Assembly (NCBI GenBank): GCA_023436825.1 | Contig: JAEZHS010000524.1 | Coordinates: 1 to 16,561 of the forward strand | Length of the DNA: 16,561 nt | Origin: Pseudomonadota bacterium | GTDB lineage: Bacteria > Pseudomonadota > Alphaproteobacteria > Reyranellales > Reyranellaceae | Direction of reading: 5' to 3' | Shown: one piece after another, positions 8,570 to 16,031 of the stretch | How positions within the stretch are numbered: the stretch's first letter is position 1 | How the letters are laid out: every line of letters begins with the position of its first letter | Position numbers and translations under genes: made by a program | The notes under the pieces: generated by a model | Told to the model about the DNA's origin: nothing | What the model saw: the letters and a program-made list of their open reading frames with translations, nothing else | The model's database searches: none

Positions 8570-10312
8570 ATGGAACACCGGCTCGCTGCGATCGTAGCGG
8601 CAGACATGGTCGGTTACAGCCGGCTCATGGAGATGGACGAGCGCGGCACGCTCGCCCGCCTTCGGACCCATCGGATCGAGCTGATCGACCCCGTCATCGA
8701 GAAGAACAACGGCCGCATCATCAAGACCACCGGCGACGGCCTGCTGGTCGAGTTCCACAGCGTCGCCGACGCCGTGCGCGCCGCCATCGAAATCCAGGAT
8801 CGTATGCGGCGGCGCAATTCCGATGTGCCGGCCGACCGGCGCATCGAGTTCCGCATCGGCATCAATCTCGGCGACATCATCTTCGAGGATGGCGATGTCT
8901 ATGGCGATGGCGTGAACATCGCCGCGCGCGTCGAGCAGCTCGCCGAGGTCGGCGGCATCTGCGTCACCGCCGCCGTTCACAATCAGGTCGACGGCCGCGT
9001 CGAGGCGACATTCGACGATCTCGGCGAGAAGCCGCTCAAGAACATCAGCCGTCCGGTCAGGGTGTACCGCGTCCTGATGCAGGCCGATGGACGCGATGCC
9101 AGGCAGGCCGAGGGCGCGCGCGGCGTACACAAGGCCGCCGTGGTCAGGCCCAGCATTGCCGTGCTGCCCTTCGCCAACATGAGCGGCGATCCCGAGCAGG
9201 AGTTCTTCGCCGACGGCCTCACCGAGGATATTCTCACCGAGCTCAGCCGGCGGCGCGAGCTGTTCGTCATCTCGCGCACCTCCTCGTTCGTCTACAAGGG
9301 ACAGGCGGCCAACCTGCGCGAGGTCGCCCAGAAGCTCGGTGCGCGCTACCTGGTCGAGGGCAGCGTGCGCAAGGCCGGCGACCGGCTGCGCATCACCGTG
9401 CAGCTGATCGATACCGCTACCGACGGCCATATCTGGGCCGAGCGCTATGACCGAAAGCTCGACGACATCTTCGCCGTCCAGGACGAGATCACCACGGCGA
9501 TCGTCGCCACACTGCCCGGCCGGCTGGAAGCCGCGCAGCACGACCAGCTTGCAAGGCTGAAGCCTTCCAGCATGGCGGCATACGAGTGCGCGCTCGCGGC
9601 CAAGGTGCTGCACCACAAGGCCACGCGCGAGGACAACGCCGAGGCGCTGAAGCTCATCGACCGGGCGTTGTCGCTCGACCCCGACTATGCCCACGCCCAT
9701 GCCTGGCGCGGCTGCATCCTGGGCCAGGCCTGGGGCTACGGCTGGGTCGCGGACAAGGACGCCGTCTTCAACGACGTGACGTTCGAGCTCGACCGGGCGA
9801 TCGCGCTCGACGACAACGATGCCGACGTCCATCGCATCCTCGCCGCGATCGCCATCGTGCGCAACGACATGACGCGAGCACGCTATCACCAGGATCGTGC
9901 GCTGGCTCTCAATCCCAACTACGACCTCGTGGTCGTACAGATGGGCGAGCTCTTCACCTGGCTGGGCCAGGCCGCGGAGGGAATCGACTGGATCCGCCGG
10001 GCGATGAAGCTCAACCCTCACCACCCGCCGCGCTTCTGGGGTCATCTCGGCCGCGCGCATTTCGTCGGCCGCGAGTACGCCAAGGCCATCGAGGCGTTCA
10101 TGCATATGACGAGCCACGATGCCCAGCTGCATGGCTTCCTCGCCGCGGCCTACGCCTACCTCGGCGACGGTACGGCGGCGGCGGCGCACATCGGCCGGCT
10201 GCGCGAGCTCGACCGCGCCCTCGACCTGGAGAAGTTGCTCGCCACCATGCACTACGCGCGGCAGGAGGACCTGCTGCATTTGAGGGACGGGCTCCGGAAA
10301 GCGGGCTACTGA
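8570..10312 (+). CDS. Adenylate/guanylate cyclase with TolB-like domain and TPR repeats
   Basis: This 580-residue soluble signalling protein has three parts. Residues 1-165 form a class III nucleotide cyclase. Metal ligands D12 and D56, K52 for base contact, and N116 with R120 for the transition state are all present, so it should be active. Residues 193-320 (RPSIAVLPFANMSGD to EITTAIV) match the TolB N-terminal/FlgO-like domain often fused to such cyclases in rhizobial-type alphaproteobacteria. Residues from about 335 to 560 are TPR-like helical repeats, probably for protein contacts. There is no membrane segment or signal peptide. The ATG at 8570 has no clear ribosome binding site, but no alternative start is visible nearby and the cyclase domain begins immediately. 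It converges on the hydroxyacyl-CoA dehydrogenase gene. cAMP is the likelier product but cGMP is not excluded. Confidence 0.92.
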   Translation: MEHRLAAIVAADMVGYSRLMEMDERGTLARLRTHRIELIDPVIEKNNGRIIKTTGDGLLVEFHSVADAVRAAIEIQDRMRRRNSDVPADRRIEFRIGINLGDIIFEDGDVYGDGVNIAARVEQLAEVGGICVTAAVHNQVDGRVEATFDDLGEKPLKNISRPVRVYRVLMQADGRDARQAEGARGVHKAAVVRPSIAVLPFANMSGDPEQEFFADGLTEDILTELSRRRELFVISRTSSFVYKGQAANLREVAQKLGARYLVEGSVRKAGDRLRITVQLIDTATDGHIWAERYDRKLDDIFAVQDEITTAIVATLPGRLEAAQHDQLARLKPSSMAAYECALAAKVLHHKATREDNAEALKLIDRALSLDPDYAHAHAWRGCILGQAWGYGWVADKDAVFNDVTFELDRAIALDDNDADVHRILAAIAIVRNDMTRARYHQDRALALNPNYDLVVVQMGELFTWLGQAAEGIDWIRRAMKLNPHHPPRFWGHLGRAHFVGREYAKAIEAFMHMTSHDAQLHGFLAAAYAYLGDGTAAAAHIGRLRELDRALDLEKLLATMHYARQEDLLHLRDGLRKAGY

Positions 10313-10326
10313 GCAGGCCTTAAAGG

Positions 10327-10349
10327 TCCCTCGGGCTTCGCCCTCGGGA
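10327..10349. repeat. REP-like imperfect palindrome between convergent genes
   Basis: The arms CCCTCGGGC and GCCCTCGGG flank a TTC loop. They pair as an inner 4-bp and an outer 3- to 4-bp stem separated by a symmetrical TC/TC internal loop. The same CCCTCGGG also occurs as a direct repeat. The flanking text, including GGATGACAGGAT, resembles intergenic repeats I recall from other proteobacterial genomes. It fills most of the 45 bases between two stop codons and could terminate transcripts from both sides. Confidence 0.5.
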
Positions 10350-10357
10350 TGACAGGA

Positions 10358-11299
10358 TCATAGAATCCCTTCCTCGCGGAAGATCTCCAGGCACTTGCGC
10401 AGCGCGTTCTCGTAGCGCGCGCGCTCCTTAGCTATCGACTGGTCGTCCCACTCGAAGAAGCCGCGCTTGGTCTTGAAGCCGATGCGGCCCTCGTCGACGT
10501 TCTTCTGCAGGATCGGCGGCGGGCCGTCCGCGTTGGTGAGGTCGGGCCAGATGATCTTGGCGACGGCGCAGGTCGTGTCCCAGCCCGAATGCTCCTTCTG
10601 CACGATCGGGCCGGCCGCGGCGTAGCGGAAACCGAAGCTGAGCCGCACCGTGGCATCGATGTCCTCTGGCGAGGCGACGCCCTGCTCGATCAGCCACAAG
10701 GCCTCGCGCATCAAGGCGCCCTGGATCCGGTTGCCCAGGAAGCCGATGACGTCCTTCTTGACCTGTACCGGCCGCTTGCCGAGCGCACGCATGATCTCGC
10801 CGACGCGCTCGGCCTGGCTGACGTCGGTGTGGACCGAACGCACGACCTCGACCAGCGGGATGAGATGCGCCGGCATGAAGAAGTGCAGGCCCATCATGCG
10901 GCCCTGGGTCGCGAGGCCCTTGGCGATCTCGCTGATCGGGAAGCTCGACGAGTTCGAGGTGATGGCACAGTCGGGCCGCGCCAGCGCCTCCATCTCGGCG
11001 AACAGCCGGCGCTTCAGCTCGAGGTCCTCGGTCACCGTCTCGACCACGACATCGATCGTCTTCCATGACGCTTCCGGCAGCGTCGCATAGGTCGTGAGCC
11101 GCGACGTGTCGACGGGCTTGCCGAGTGCGGCGAGAGCGCGCGCGCAGGCGTCGGGAAGGCCCTCGCGCGTCGAGGCCGAGCGCGACACGACGTCCACTTT
11201 CCAGCCGCCACCCAGGAACATCGCGATGATTCCAACACCCATCGTGCCGCCACCCACCACGAGTGCATGACCCGGGGCATGGCGTTCGCTTTGCGACAT
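10358..11299 (-). CDS. 3-hydroxyacyl-CoA dehydrogenase family protein
   Basis: This NAD-dependent enzyme of the 3-hydroxyacyl/3-hydroxybutyryl-CoA dehydrogenase family oxidises the 3-hydroxy group of an acyl-CoA. The dinucleotide loop is GGGTMG at 16-21. TSNSSSFPI supplies the conserved serine. The catalytic pair H139 (HFFMP) and E151 (LVEVV) has the family spacing of 12, and N190 lies in GFLGNR. The C-terminal domain closes with GFKTKRGFFEW. The open frame extends to 11344, but I choose ATG 11299 because GGGAGGAGA lies 8 bases upstream and the Rossmann fold follows at once. That gives 313 residues, normal for the single-function form. It diverges from the crotonase operon and likely acts with it in degrading a short or branched acyl-CoA; the substrate is unknown. 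Confidence 0.92.
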   Translation of the reverse strand: MSQSERHAPGHALVVGGGTMGVGIIAMFLGGGWKVDVVSRSASTREGLPDACARALAALGKPVDTSRLTTYATLPEASWKTIDVVVETVTEDLELKRRLFAEMEALARPDCAITSNSSSFPISEIAKGLATQGRMMGLHFFMPAHLIPLVEVVRSVHTDVSQAERVGEIMRALGKRPVQVKKDVIGFLGNRIQGALMREALWLIEQGVASPEDIDATVRLSFGFRYAAAGPIVQKEHSGWDTTCAVAKIIWPDLTNADGPPPILQKNVDEGRIGFKTKRGFFEWDDQSIAKERARYENALRKCLEIFREEGIL

Positions 11300-11326
11300 T
11301 CTTGCTCTCCTCCCAACTCGACGGGC

Positions 11327-11342
11327 GCCCCGGTGGCGGGGC
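11327..11342. promoter_or_regulatory. Inverted repeat in the divergent acyl-CoA gene region
   Basis: GCCCCG (11327-11332) pairs with CGGGGC (11337-11342) across GTGG, in the middle of the 82-base region between the two divergent starts. It could be an operator serving both directions, but a 6-bp GC-only repeat may arise by chance. I see no good promoter hexamers here. Confidence 0.25.
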
Positions 11343-11381
11343 AATATCGCCGCTCATTCATTTAGCCCGTGGGGGAAACGT

Positions 11382-12155
11382 ATGAGCGCCACCTACAAGG
11401 ATATCGGCGTCAGCAGCGAAGGTCATGTCGGCATCGTCGAAATCCAGCGGCCGCCGCACAATTTCTTCGACAATTCGCTGATCAACCAGATCGCCGACGC
11501 CTTCGAGACGTTCGACCGCGACGTCAACATCCGCGCCTACGTGCTCTGTGCGCAGGGCAAGTCGTTCTGCGCCGGCGCCGATTTCGCCAACCGGCCGCAG
11601 ACCGGCTCGGCCGAAAGCGGCAAGCACCTCTACAAGGAGGCGACCCGCCTGTTCCGCTCCAAGAAGCCCAGCATCGGCGCCATCCAGGGCCCGGCGATCG
11701 GCGGCGGCCTCGGCCTCGCCCTGATGCCGGACTTCCGCGTCGCCGCTCCGGAGGCGCGCTTTGCCGCAAACTTCACGCGGCTCGGCTTCCATCCCGGCTT
11801 CTCGCTGACCTTCACGCTGCCGCGCCTGGTCGGCCAGCAGCGCGCCAACCTGATGTTCCTGACCGGCCGCCGCATCGGCGGCGAGCAGGCGGTCGAATGG
11901 GGCCTCGCCGACGTGCTGGCGCCGCTCGCCGACGTGCGCAAGGAGGCGATGAAGCTCGCCCACGAGATCGCCGAATCGGCGCCGCTCGCCGTGATGTCGA
12001 CCCGCGAGACCATGCGGCGCGGCTTCGCCGACGCCGCCGAGGCTGCGACCGAGCGCGAGCTCACCGAGCAGGACTGGACGCGCAAGACCGAGGACTTCAA
12101 GGAGGGCGTGAAGTCCTACGCCGAGAAGCGCCCGGGCAACTGGAAGGGCCGCTGA
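11382..12155 (+). CDS. Enoyl-CoA hydratase/isomerase (crotonase) family protein
   Basis: The 257-residue crotonase-fold protein should bind an acyl-CoA. Both oxyanion-hole segments are present: SFCAGADF (61-68) and GPAIGGGLGLAL (103-114). Aligned by eye with rat mitochondrial enoyl-CoA hydratase, the positions of catalytic E144 and E164 are F131 and L157, so ordinary hydratase chemistry is doubtful. The segment NFTRLGFHPGF (130-140) seems typical of a subfamily with this change, with H137 as a possible substitute. Hydrolysis, decarboxylation, isomerisation or hydration by other residues are open possibilities. The start has GGGGGAAA upstream. The stop overlaps the next ATG by one base (TGATG), so translation is coupled to the SDR. 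Confidence 0.9.
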   Translation: MSATYKDIGVSSEGHVGIVEIQRPPHNFFDNSLINQIADAFETFDRDVNIRAYVLCAQGKSFCAGADFANRPQTGSAESGKHLYKEATRLFRSKKPSIGAIQGPAIGGGLGLALMPDFRVAAPEARFAANFTRLGFHPGFSLTFTLPRLVGQQRANLMFLTGRRIGGEQAVEWGLADVLAPLADVRKEAMKLAHEIAESAPLAVMSTRETMRRGFADAAEAATERELTEQDWTRKTEDFKEGVKSYAEKRPGNWKGR

Positions 12156-12970
12156 TGGCCCAGCTCGCCGGCAAAGCCGCCATCGTCACCGGCGGCGCTT
12201 CCGGCATCGGCGAGGCGTGCTCGGAGACGCTGGCGCGCGAGGGCGCGTCGGTCCTCGTCACCGACGTCGACGATGCGCTGGGCAAGGCCGTCGTCGAACG
12301 CATCGCCAAGGCGGGGGGCCAAGGAAGTGGTAAGGCGCGCTACCTGCATCACGACGTGCGCGATGAGGCGGCATGGCCCGGCGTGATCGCCGAGGCCGAG
12401 AAGGCCTTCGGCCGCCTCGACATCATGGTCGCCAACGCCGGCATCGGCATCATGTCGCCGATCGAGACCATGACGCTGGGCGACTGGCAGAAGCAGCAGG
12501 CGATCAACCTCGACGGCGTGTTCCTGTCGATCAAGCATGCCATCCCGGCGCTACGCCGCCAGGGTGGCGGTTCGATCGTGCTGATGTCGTCGATCGCGGG
12601 TCTGCGCGGCGCGCCGGGCCTTGCCGCCTACTCGGCGACCAAGGGCGGCGTGCGGCTCCTGGCGAAGTCGGTGGCCCTGGAGCACGCTCACGACAACATC
12701 CGCTGCAACTCGGTCCATCCCGGCATCATCGCCACGCCGATCTGGGAGAAGATCCCGACCGGCGCCGAAGGCAACCGCCGCAACGCGCCGATCGATCCGC
12801 GCGAACGCGCGGCCATGATGGTGCCCCTGACCCGTGTCGGCGAGGCGCAGGACATCGCCAACGGCGTGCTGTTCCTGTGCACCGAGGCGGCCAATTACAT
12901 GACCGGCCAGGAGCTGGTGATCGACGGCGGCATCACGGCCGGCGGCCGGCCGACGCGGCAGCAGCAGTAG
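12155..12970 (+). CDS. SDR family NAD-dependent oxidoreductase
   Basis: The 271-residue classical short-chain dehydrogenase has TGGASGIG (12-19), NAG (94-96), S146, Y159 and K163, and a C-terminal IDGG. Asp37 at the end of the second strand points to NAD(H) rather than NADP(H). The ATG at 12155 shares one base with the crotonase stop and has AAGGG 6 bases upstream inside that gene. The open frame extends further upstream through the crotonase, but that is only read-through in another frame. Within this operon it may oxidise a hydroxyacyl-CoA or a related alcohol; the exact substrate is unknown. The next gene starts 4 bases after its stop. Confidence 0.93.
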   Translation: MAQLAGKAAIVTGGASGIGEACSETLAREGASVLVTDVDDALGKAVVERIAKAGGQGSGKARYLHHDVRDEAAWPGVIAEAEKAFGRLDIMVANAGIGIMSPIETMTLGDWQKQQAINLDGVFLSIKHAIPALRRQGGGSIVLMSSIAGLRGAPGLAAYSATKGGVRLLAKSVALEHAHDNIRCNSVHPGIIATPIWEKIPTGAEGNRRNAPIDPRERAAMMVPLTRVGEAQDIANGVLFLCTEAANYMTGQELVIDGGITAGGRPTRQQQ

Positions 12971-12974
12971 CGCC

Positions 12975-13373
12975 GTGGCCGCCGCAGCAAAGGGCTGGAT
13001 CGTCGTCGCGGCGCTGAGCGGCGCGATCTCCGTCATCGTCGGTGCTTTCGCCGCGCACGGCCTCGACCTGTCGACCGAGGCCGGCCGCAAGGCGCGCGAG
13101 TGGCTGCAGACCGGCAGCCAATACGAGGTGATCCATGCGCTGGCCATCATCGGCGTGGTTGCCCTGGCGCGCAACGCGATGCTGAACGCACCTGTGGCGC
13201 TCGTTGCCCAATGCCTGTTCCTGCTGGGCAGCGTGCTGTTCCCCGGCGCCCTCTATGCGCTCGCCTTCGGCGGCCCGCGATGGATGGGCGCGGTGGCGCC
13301 GATCGGCGGCGCCGCCTTCATCCTGGGCTGGCTGAGCCTCGCCCTTTCGGCGCTGATGAAGCCCGACGCTTGA
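12975..13373 (+). CDS. DUF423 family small membrane protein
   Basis: The 132-residue integral membrane protein belongs to DUF423 (YgdD/TMEM256-like). The signature GAFAAHGL sits in the first membrane segment (about 8-26). It is followed by EWLQTGSQYEVIHALAI, with the conserved histidine in the second helix, and then two more hydrophobic segments (about 73-95 and 104-126), giving four in all. The function of the family is unknown. The start is GTG at 12975, 4 bases after the SDR stop, with no clear ribosome binding site, so it probably depends on translation of the upstream gene. A hairpin with a T run follows at 13416. Confidence 0.9.
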   Translation: MAAAAKGWIVVAALSGAISVIVGAFAAHGLDLSTEAGRKAREWLQTGSQYEVIHALAIIGVVALARNAMLNAPVALVAQCLFLLGSVLFPGALYALAFGGPRWMGAVAPIGGAAFILGWLSLALSALMKPDA

Positions 13374-13415
13374 ACGGCTGAGCCATTATGAAGGCATCGA
13401 GTGGAATGTAAGACT

Positions 13416-13435
13416 GGCGCAGCGACGCGCCTTTT
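13416..13435 (+). terminator. Putative terminator of the crotonase-SDR-DUF423 operon
   Basis: GGCGC (13416-13420) pairs with GCGCC (13427-13431) around AGCGAC, followed by TTTT (13432-13435). It lies 43 bases after the DUF423 stop and before the convergent cyclase gene. The stem is short, so termination may be partial. Confidence 0.45.
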
Positions 13436-13475
13436 ACCAGCGCGGCCCAGATGACGAGGGAAGCGGCGTGCGGGC

Positions 13476-15443
13476 TCATGCGGCGAGCCCCGGCGCGACG
13501 AGCTCGGGGTCGCTGCTGCCGGCGACTCCCAAAAGCTCGTAGACCAGGATTTCGTTGGCGCGGCCCTTGACTGCGACACGTCGGAGCGCACGCACCACGA
13601 TGCGGTCTCCCAGGCATTCGTGAACGTTCTCGCTGATGCAGATCGACGTGCCGAACTGCTTGTTCAGCCCCTCGATGCGGGAGGCCACGTTCACGCCATC
13701 TCCCATGACCGTATAGCTCAGCCGCTCTGCCGAGCCGACATTCCCGACGACGACGTTGTCGCAATGCACGCCCAGTCGAACGCGCATGGGTCGGCGCCCT
13801 TCGCTCGCCCAGCGGCCGTTGAGGCGCTTCATGCGGCGGTCGGCCTTGAGAGCCGCGACGCAGGCGCGAAACACGTGGTCGTCGACGGCGGCCGGCGCAC
13901 CCCAGAAGGCCATCACCGAATCGCCGATGAACTTGTCGATGGTGCCGCCCTCCCCGGCTATGGCGGATGTGACGACCTCGAAATACTCCGAGGCCTGCCG
14001 CGAAAGCTCGGGCGGCGACAGCTGCTCGGCGATCGTCGTGAAGCCTTCCACGTCGGAGAAGAGTACGGTCATGAAGCGCTGCTCCATTCCCGGAGCGAGC
14101 GGCTGGCCCGAATCGATCAGGTTCCGCACGATGCCGACGGGCGCGAACAGCGAGAAGGATTGCAGGGCGCTGTCCAGCAGCGCCGTCGCGCGCTGCAGCT
14201 GCGCGATCTCGCGGATGCGCGAGGTCGAAGGCGCCTTGCTGCCGAACGACAGCGAGCGCACGCGCTGGATGGCCTCGGATACGGCCTCGATCGGACGTGC
14301 TATCCGGCGCGCCGCGAAATAGATCAGGGCGCTTTCCAGCAGTGCGAGCACCAGCATCATCCAGATCAGGTTGCGATTGGTGCGCTTCAGGCTGCCCACG
14401 AAATCGTCGGTCGGGGCGACGACCAGGACCTGCCAGTGCTTGGAGGGCCCTGCCGGGAACGTGCTGAACAGGGCGACGTATTCCTTGCCCTCGGGCTCGA
14501 GCTCGAACCCGAAGCGATTGGGGCCGCCCGCGGCATGCCGGCGGACCGCCTCGACGACCTGCGGAGTGTCGAGATGCCCCCAATCGATCAGCTGCACCTG
14601 GCCATCGACGAGCCGCGCGGCCTTCTCCAACGCGGGATGGGCAAGCAGAAGGCCCTGCTGGTCGGCGATCAGGGTCAGGCTGTTGGGACTGGCCCTGTGC
14701 TTGCCGAGCAGCGCGGACAGGGCGCCGAACGTGATCTGGGCCGATGCGACACCGACGAAATTCCCCTCGACCACTATGGGGTAGCCGAGGGCGATGACGG
14801 GGTAGCCGGTATCGGGATTGATGAAGGGGTCGGTGACCGCCAGCGTCATGCTCTGACGCGCAAGCTGATACTGCGGCGCCGCCTTTCTGACATCGAGCTT
14901 GGTGACGACGGAGTAGCCGCCGAGCGGCATCGGCCACGTCTCGTAGAAGGTGCGGTGCCGCTGCCTGTCGGCGCCGGCGCTGAAGTCGTCGATGAAGCTC
15001 ATGTGCCAGTTGGCGTTGGCCGGAATCCGGGAATCGCTGCGTCGGCGATCGTCGTCCATGCGGGTGACCACGCGATGGTAGCCGTCCTCGAAGCTCGCGT
15101 AGACGGCGTCGATCTGCGACGCCGAGACCAGGGCCTGGTAGAGCAGGTTCGCACTCTCGTCGGAACGGAAGAAGCCGGGCGTCGCCGCTTCGGCGGCCGC
15201 CACGAGGCGTAATGTGCTTTCCACTGGCGCCAGGAGATTCTTCGACATCTCCACCGCATCGTCGCGGGCGCGGTCGATGAATCTCCGCGAGAGGTCCGCG
15301 AGGTTGCGGGCATTCTCGTGGTAGCTGAAGACGATGACGAGGCCGAGCGCGGGCAGGATGAGCAGGGCGAAGAGGGTGGCGATGCTCACCTGCAATCGGG
15401 TATCGCGGCGCGCGGCGCGGTGCTTGAACCAGGCCATGGCCAT
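13476..15443 (-). CDS. Membrane-bound Cache-type sensor adenylate/guanylate cyclase
   Basis: This 655-residue receptor cyclase has a short basic N-terminus and TM1 (about 20-41). A periplasmic sensor of the double-Cache type follows (about 45-350, with motifs such as DPFINPDTGYPVIALGYPIV), then TM2 (about 359-379), a HAMP-like linker and a class III cyclase domain (about 455-640). Catalytic residues are complete: D464 (FSDVEGF) and D508 for metals, K504, T578 as the base-selecting residue of the IIIb type, N585 and R589. It should make cAMP in response to an external small ligand; ligand and output are unknown. The start at 15443 or the methionine at 15437 both lack a strong ribosome binding site. 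The upstream region holds a promoter, tandem repeats and an inverted repeat. Confidence 0.92.
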   Translation of the reverse strand: MAMAWFKHRAARRDTRLQVSIATLFALLILPALGLVIVFSYHENARNLADLSRRFIDRARDDAVEMSKNLLAPVESTLRLVAAAEAATPGFFRSDESANLLYQALVSASQIDAVYASFEDGYHRVVTRMDDDRRRSDSRIPANANWHMSFIDDFSAGADRQRHRTFYETWPMPLGGYSVVTKLDVRKAAPQYQLARQSMTLAVTDPFINPDTGYPVIALGYPIVVEGNFVGVASAQITFGALSALLGKHRASPNSLTLIADQQGLLLAHPALEKAARLVDGQVQLIDWGHLDTPQVVEAVRRHAAGGPNRFGFELEPEGKEYVALFSTFPAGPSKHWQVLVVAPTDDFVGSLKRTNRNLIWMMLVLALLESALIYFAARRIARPIEAVSEAIQRVRSLSFGSKAPSTSRIREIAQLQRATALLDSALQSFSLFAPVGIVRNLIDSGQPLAPGMEQRFMTVLFSDVEGFTTIAEQLSPPELSRQASEYFEVVTSAIAGEGGTIDKFIGDSVMAFWGAPAAVDDHVFRACVAALKADRRMKRLNGRWASEGRRPMRVRLGVHCDNVVVGNVGSAERLSYTVMGDGVNVASRIEGLNKQFGTSICISENVHECLGDRIVVRALRRVAVKGRANEILVYELLGVAGSSDPELVAPGLAA

Positions 15444-15472
15444 CGACCGCTGTGGCGGCTGAGGATCGACTA

Positions 15473-15489
15473 GAACGCGAGTCGCGTTC
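15473..15489. promoter_or_regulatory. Inverted repeat at the cyclase transcription start
   Basis: GAACGCG (15473-15479) and CGCGTTC (15483-15489) are perfect arms around AGT. The predicted transcription start of the cyclase gene, near 15485, falls inside it, so a bound protein could block initiation. A leader hairpin is the alternative. Confidence 0.4.
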
Positions 15490-15491
15490 GA

Positions 15492-15520
15492 AGTGTCGAT
15501 GGGCGTCTGCTGGTTGTCAA
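15492..15520 (-). promoter_or_regulatory. Putative promoter of the Cache cyclase gene
   Basis: On the minus strand a perfect TTGACA (15515-15520) is followed after 17 bases by GACACT (15492-15497), a weak -10 element with three matches. The good -35 and poor -10 would fit a promoter under regulation. It lies between the CinA-type gene and the cyclase gene. Confidence 0.45.
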
Positions 15521-15524
15521 ACGA

Positions 15525-15546
15525 CGCGCCGCTTACGCGCTGCTTA
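15525..15546. repeat. Tandem 11-bp direct repeats upstream of the cyclase promoter
   Basis: CGCGCCGCTTA (15525-15535) is followed immediately by CGCGCTGCTTA (15536-15546), with one difference in 11. They end 5 bases from the -35 element and 3 bases from the stop of the CinA-type gene. An 11-bp period is about one helical turn, so two protein subunits could bind the same face of the DNA. Confidence 0.5.
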
Positions 15547-15548
15547 CA

Positions 15549-16031
15549 CTACGACAGCTGCTCGTCCATCAGCTTCAGTGCCTCGGCCGCGAAGGCGCGC
15601 ATGTTGGCGACGCGGTCGTTGGAGCCGGTGCGCAGAGTGCGCGCAATCTTTCCCTTCGGGCCCACGACGGCGACGCAGGTGTGTCCCGCCGGGTCGCCGT
15701 AGGAGTTGCCGGTCGGGCCCGAGGCGCCGGTCTCGGCGAGGCCCCAGGTCGTGTTCAGCCTCTCGCGTACCAGTTCGGCGGCCAGCGTCGCCCAGGGTTC
15801 GGAGGAGGAGCGGATGCCTTTGCGCTTGCTCGGAGTCGCGGTCAGGAAGGCTTCGCCCGCCGGCCGCGTGTAGACTACGGCGCCGCCCATGAAGTAGGCC
15901 GAAGCGCCCGGAACGGCGAGCAGCACGGCCGAGATCAGGCCGCCTGCGGACGATTCGGAGACGCCGACCGTTTCCTTGCGGGCCTTCAGTTTCTCGCCGA
16001 CCTTCTTGGCCAGCGGCAGGAGCGAGTCCAT
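15549..16031 (-). CDS. pncC: CinA C-terminal domain protein (nicotinamide-nucleotide amidohydrolase type)
   Basis: The 160-residue stand-alone CinA C-terminal domain is of the PncC type. These enzymes deamidate nicotinamide mononucleotide to nicotinate mononucleotide in pyridine nucleotide recycling. The catalytic serine motif appears as SESSAGG (25-31; the usual form is ESCTGG), with S27 as nucleophile. The second conserved block ETGASGPTGNSYGDPAGHT corresponds to the TG.aGP.G.....P.G motif. The length is normal for the single-domain form, and the competence-related CinA N-terminal domain is absent. The ATG follows directly on the TAA of the upstream gene, with AAGGG about 9 bases before it, so both share a transcript. 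The gene symbol is by family; the specificity is not proven. Confidence 0.88.
   Translation of the reverse strand: MDSLLPLAKKVGEKLKARKETVGVSESSAGGLISAVLLAVPGASAYFMGGAVVYTRPAGEAFLTATPSKRKGIRSSSEPWATLAAELVRERLNTTWGLAETGASGPTGNSYGDPAGHTCVAVVGPKGKIARTLRTGSNDRVANMRAFAAEALKLMDEQLS

Noticed and set aside
11300..11344. N-terminal extension of the hydroxyacyl-CoA dehydrogenase to 11344
   Set aside because: The 15 extra residues are Arg-rich and cover the ribosome binding site of the ATG at 11299, where the family sequence begins.
13620..15212. Open frame of 530 codons on the plus strand inside the Cache cyclase gene
   Set aside because: It is also in exact codon register with the sense gene, which has all its catalytic motifs. 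The antisense product resembles nothing known.
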